Source of the DNA: Russula earlei
Taxonomy: Eukaryota > Basidiomycota > Agaricomycetes > Russulales > Russulaceae
Direction of reading: 5' to 3'
DNA: 10,686 nt
Assembly: GCA_025769875.1 (NCBI GenBank)
Contig: JAGFNK010001337.1
Coordinates: forward strand, 1-10,686
This document shows, one piece after another, positions 7,551 through 10,686 of this stretch (the first letter of the stretch is position 1; every line of letters begins with the position of its first letter). Position numbers and translations under genes: made by a program. A model generated the notes under the pieces. The model worked only from the letters and a program-made list of their open reading frames with translations. It was not told the origin of the DNA and made no database searches.

Positions 7551-8636
7551 GACAGACTCTCTGCATCTATCTGTGATGACCTCAAGCACAAGGTCCAGCA
7601 GCATCTCAACATCCCAGAGCCAACTGATGAACAGGTGAAGGACTATGGCCTCTATCTTATTGACCTCCTCCTCTCCCACTCTGCCAAGAGACTTGAGGAT
7701 TGGCCAACCATGCCTCAGTTTGTTGAGAACTGGGGGGCCATTGAAGGGAATCCTCTCATTCAGGAGCAGCACCAGTGTGACCTAGAGGAACAGGCTGTTC
7801 TTGAAGCTGAGTCTATTGACAAGCTTAATATTGACCAGCAGACTGCTTTTGTGAGGATCACCTCTGCTGTCCTCAACAAGATAGAGGAGATCTTTTTCCT
7901 TCATGGCCCTGGGGGTACTGGCAAGACTTATCTCTACAACACCCTCTGCTATCATCTGCACTCTCAACACAAGATTGTGCTCTGTGTTGCTTCCTCTGGC
8001 ATTGCTGCACTCCTTCTCAAGGGAGGGCACACTGCACACTCCTGTTTCAAGATCCCCATTCCCTCCCATGAGTCCACTGTCTGCAACATCCCCAAAAACT
8101 CACATTTAGCAGACCTGATTTGCATTACTGACTTGGTCATTTGGGATGAGGCTCCCATGCAGCACAGGCATGCGATGGAGACAGTGGACAGGTCATTCCA
8201 GGACATCTGTGGCTCTGACAAGCCCTTTGGTGGACTTACCTTTGTCTTTGGTGTTGACTTTCAGCAGATCCTTCCCGTTATTGTGCAAGGATCAAGGCCT
8301 TAGATAGTAGGTGCCTGCCTATAGCACTCCTCCCTCTGGAGATCCATCAAAGTGCTTCATCTCCACCAAAATATGTGCCTCAACACTGGCATTCAAGCTG
8401 AGGCCAAACTTTGCACAGTGGCAACTGAAGGTTGGAAAAGGTAGACACACTGATCCAAACTCTATCATCCATCTTTCTGTCTATATGAAGTGCAGGGATA
8501 ACACAGTTTCCTCTCTGATTAACAGCATCTACCCTGGCCTTGATACTGGAAACCCTTCTTCCCAGTACTTTGCAGAGCGCACCATCCTTTCTAGCCTTAA
8601 CACTGATGTGGACAGCATCAACAAAGAGGTGCTTAG
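7551..8636 (+). pseudogene. Helitron RepHel pseudogene: PIF1-like helicase part
   Basis: The helicase unwinds DNA 5' to 3' during strand displacement. Visible in order: SICDDL, EPTDEQVKDYGLYLID, GNPLI, LNIDQQTAF, Walker A GPGGTGKT (7905-7928), VLCVASSGIAALLL with GGHTAHS, Walker B VIWDEAPM (8136-8159), PFGGLTFVFGVDFQQILPV (motif III region) and LHLHQNMCLN (8358-8381). TAG stops at 8301 and 8322 interrupt it. The frame then shifts around 8391-8412 to FAQWQLKVGKGRHT and on to ERTILSSLNTDVDSIN. Coding ends where the copia LTR starts at 8637, so the last helicase motifs are lost. Odd residues: Val instead of the usual Gly in FGVDFQQ (8253), and Cys instead of Arg in NMCLN (8376). Confidence 0.92.
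8632..8636. repeat. Predicted copia target duplication CTTAG (left copy)
   Basis: These five bases precede the LTR's TGTTG terminus. The matching copy should follow the other LTR, beyond the right edge of the window, so it cannot be confirmed here. Confidence 0.4.
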
Positions 8637-9021
8637 TGTTGCGCAGCATAGAGTGCAGCTAACAGGCCAAGCAACCCACCTTAGGGGTTGTGCTAATGCT
8701 CAAGTGATATTGGGGTGTAGAGCGATGTGTATACTCGTCTACAAGTATGGTATTTATACCTCTATGACCCAGGGCTGTTCCTAAGTCCAAAAGAGGTGAC
8801 GACAGGTGTCCACTATATCGCACATTAAGTGACGCGTGATGTGGAAACGTTCTAGATGTAGCATAAGGCTGCATCTTGTGATAGATAGCATAGTATGTGT
8901 AACCCTATTGCCATAAGCGCATATACTAAAGTTCTGTCTAACATGTAACATCTATGAGCAGATCTTGAACCTTGTATGAAGGTCTTCGCCTTCTTTGATC
9001 CATTCGGGTTCCGGTTCAACA
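8637..9021 (-). mobile_element. Copia 3' LTR, 385 bp
   Basis: It runs from TGTTG to CAACA, a perfect 5-bp inverted terminus. On its right it is followed directly by a C-run that is a polypurine tract on the - strand, and then by the 3' end of a - strand copia pol. That makes it the 3' LTR of the same element. It interrupts the Helitron helicase reading frame after IN-K-E-V-L-S. The LTR is not CpG-poor (ACGCG, CCGG and AACG words). The promoter-like part resembles the solo LTR on the left. Confidence 0.85.
8749..8760 (-). promoter_or_regulatory. LTR TATA box
   Basis: The - strand reads GGTATAAATACC, with TATAAATA at 8758-8751. It lies about 260 bases inside the LTR from its U3 end, leaving about 115 bases of R-U5, a normal arrangement for a copia LTR. 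Confidence 0.5.
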
Positions 9022-9031
9022 CTCCCCCTTG
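9022..9031 (-). other. Polypurine tract
   Basis: The - strand reads CAAGGGGGAG, ending exactly at the LTR's TGTTGAAC start. Reverse transcription of LTR elements primes plus-strand DNA here, so it fixes the LTR boundary at 9021. Confidence 0.8.
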
Positions 9032-9070
9032 CTAAGTGCATCAGTAGATGCCGTGAGCATTTTCCCACAT

Positions 9071-9860
9071 TCAGGGGTAGAACGTTAGTCCTAGTTGCTC
9101 CCTGAATTTGAGGAACTTGACGTGACCAAGGTTCTTGGTGAACATGTTGGCTGGGTTGTTAGCCCCTTCAATAAAGAATAGCTCCACCTGTTTGTTTTGT
9201 AAGACTTCACGAATGAAGTGATAGCATAAATCAATGTGTTTGATGCGCTTTTCTTGCACAGGGTTGGAGGCTAAGAATTTTGAGCCTTGCTTATCACCGA
9301 ACAATGGGATCGGGGCAAGATTGATGCCAAGTTCTGTTAGTAAGGATTAATCCAAACCAATTGTCTGCTTGTGTCAGAGAGCGACATATACTTGGCTTCA
9401 GTGGAGGAGGAGCGCGACTGTTTTCTGCGCTCATGAGTTCTGCGAAAATATTGCTCCAGCCAGGTTCACCATATAGCCTGTAGTGGACTTCCGATTTGTC
9501 GGATCAGAAGCCCAGTCAGAGTCTGCATATGCCATTAGGCCGCCATTAGATGGTCCATCATAGACCAAGGCATAATTGGCGGTTCCCAAGAGGTATTGGC
9601 AAATATAGAATGCACGATTTAAATGGTCCTCTGAGGGATTGGCAGCGTGTTGCGACAACTTAGTGACTGCAAAGGCTATGTCTGGATGCATTCCAAGCAT
9701 TATGTATAGGAGTGATCCTATAACCTGCTGGAATTTTGACCGCAAGGCTGGGTCAGCAGTCCTGAAGTGTTGGGAGAGGAGTGCTAGCCCTCTGGTAGCG
9801 GAGTAGGAGCAGGGTTTGCGTTCAGCAAGTCGAAATGCTGCAGCACTTTGTTTAGATATT
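9071..9860 (-). pseudogene. Copia pol pseudogene: RT end and RNase H
   Basis: Going 3'-ward on the - strand: TPLPEG (about 9800), then SKFQQVIGSLLY (9739-9704), PDIAFAVTKLSQ, YICQYLLGT, YADSDWASDP (9529-9500; the RNase H acidic motif) and STTGY. A TGA near 9435 and a shift in a CTC-rich stretch near 9410 follow. The next piece holds the TEA.Y motif, then another shift near 9345. The last frame (9304-9071) has LFGDKQGS, KRIKHIDLCYHFIRE and MFTKNLG and ends at a stop at 9071. Conserved positions have changed: Lys for Asn in GDKQG, Met-His for Thr-Arg before PDI, and Asn for Asp in ANMFTK. The terminal domain is complete in outline but non-functional. Confidence 0.9.
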
Positions 9861-9869
9861 CAGTCTGGT

Positions 9870-10686
9870 CCAGATGTATCTGGCCGGACTTGCGTTGAAT
9901 GCACATGCGTAGAAATTTTGGGCATCGCCAGATCTCGACATTCCCAGAGCTTCATGAAGCGCTCCTTTGTTTTATTGATTTGTTTTTTGTCTGCTCCGAA
10001 GAAGAGCACATCATCAACAAGATGATGGCTATGATGCTCTTGTCTTTACTAACAAAGAGCCCAGAGTCAGACATAAGGCGAATAAGGCTGAGCGAGGCCA
10101 TGACTTATTAAGGGCTTTTCACCATGCAAGTGCCGCTTGCTTGAGTCCATATATTGCGTGTTTAAGGCGCATGACTTTACGCTCTTGGCCTTTTATTTTG
10201 AAGCCCTCAGGCTGCTCCATATAGAGCTCTTCATCGAGCTCACCATAGAGAAGGCAGTCTTGACGTCTAGTCTGCTAATGTGCCAGCTTCTGAGCGCTGC
10301 GAGCGCAATCATCAGGCAGACTGTCTCAAACTGTACCACGGGTTGAGAAATTTCATCATAGTCAATGCCTTCTACTTGGGAGAAGCCTTTGGTGACTAGT
10401 CTGGCTTTTTTATGACCATCAGACCCCAAGGTCGAATACCCATCTATTTTTGAATATTTTGCAATCCTTGGGAGGATCAATAGTTGAAGACTTTGCATCT
10501 GCGGAGGGATTCCAACTCCTCGTGACAAGCAATCTTTACCACTCCTTTTGGAGTTCCACTTGGCATTCGCAGAATGTCCCTAAAGGTCCATTCGCGAATC
10601 TTCTCGAGTATCAGGTGCTTCTGAACTTAGTGGAACTGTTGGGCAAGCAGATAGTTCAAAATTTGACTCCCCCTTCCCTTGCAAGA
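9870..10686 (-). pseudogene. Copia pol pseudogene: reverse transcriptase part
   Basis: This copies element RNA into DNA in copia elements. From right to left: a linker (CPTVPLSSEAPD, about 10640) with no clear domain; a NRWVFDL motif (about 10455-10435) in another frame; then KKARLVTKGFSQVEGIDYDE (from 10411), PVVQFETV and RLDVKTAF (to 10250). A single-base shift leads to YGELDEELYMEQPEGF and IYGLKQAALAW, then a TGA (10121-10119). The catalytic block reads LVDDVLFFGADK (LVDD at 10021-10010), where copia normally has YVDD, and is followed by WECRDLAMPK. At least three frame changes make it dead. Integrase and gag, if present, lie beyond the right edge. Confidence 0.9.

Larger units (their letters stand above)
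4245..8636 (+). mobile_element. Helitron (rolling-circle transposon), decayed, 3' truncated
   Basis: A near-continuous series of frames encodes, in order, a disordered N-terminus, a Cys/His segment, the Helitron-like N domain with the HUH Rep nuclease, a linker and a PIF1-type helicase. That order is unique to Helitrons. The 3' end, where a hairpin and CTRR terminus would be expected, is missing because a copia LTR begins at 8637. The 5' TC terminus was not identified and could lie anywhere between the solo LTR and the first exon, or to its left. CpG is almost absent throughout. The element cannot encode a working protein, but it could still be a substrate if its ends exist elsewhere. Confidence 0.9.

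Noticed and set aside
8311..8784. Single open frame running from helicase into the LTR
   Set aside because: Residues up to about 8636 are helicase C-terminus. The rest is translated LTR DNA, so it is a chimera of two features, not a gene.
10664..10686. Second polypurine-like tract (- strand) at the right edge
   Set aside because: No LTR terminus follows it, and it lies within the expected pol coding span upstream of RT.
1..10686. tRNA, rRNA, CRISPR array, bacterial-type operon or defence system
   Set aside because: No cloverleaf, conserved rRNA segment, regularly spaced repeat-spacer pattern, ribosome-binding-site spacing or co-directional gene cluster was seen. The introns and element types point to a eukaryote.

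Overview
The window looks like a transposon graveyard from a filamentous fungus, most likely a basidiomycete. The clues are short introns (52-53 bp, GTGAGT/GTAAGT donors, TAG acceptors), a Helitron of the fungal RepHel type, and a Ty1/copia retroelement. No intact host gene, rRNA, tRNA or CRISPR array is visible. The taxonomic call is inference.

Layout. Bases 1-2500 are pyrimidine-rich, low-complexity DNA on the + strand with degenerate repeated modules and no convincing gene. Bases 2500-2970 hold a broken coding fragment that contains a 140-bp-spaced duplication. Bases 2971-3964 are best read as a solo LTR, TG...CA with a 5-bp target duplication (ACAGT) on each side. Bases 3970-4413 carry an unidentified reading frame on the - strand with two CxxC pairs. 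From about 4245 to 8636 runs a + strand Helitron replicase/helicase gene. It has two recognisable introns, a Ser/Pro/Gln-rich N-terminus, a HUH-type Rep domain with a YxxxY tyrosine motif, and a PIF1-like helicase. It is dead: six or seven in-frame stops and about seven frame changes. At 8636/8637 it is cut by a copia LTR (8637-9021, - strand), followed by its polypurine tract and a decayed pol (RNase H, then reverse transcriptase) that runs off the right edge.

History that can be read. A Helitron inserted and decayed by what looks like C-to-T mutation: CpG is almost absent, every stop can be explained by one C-to-T change, and conserved arginines have become His or Cys. A copia element then landed in the helicase C-terminus. 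It is also broken, but it keeps far more CpG, so it is younger or was less modified. The solo LTR to the left shares a promoter-like block with the copia LTR, at identical internal spacing, so the two are probably related.

I found no new multi-gene system. The items most worth checking are the - strand frame overlapping the Helitron's 5' exon (possible captured gene fragment), the C-to-T decay signature, and the repeat-rich left flank.
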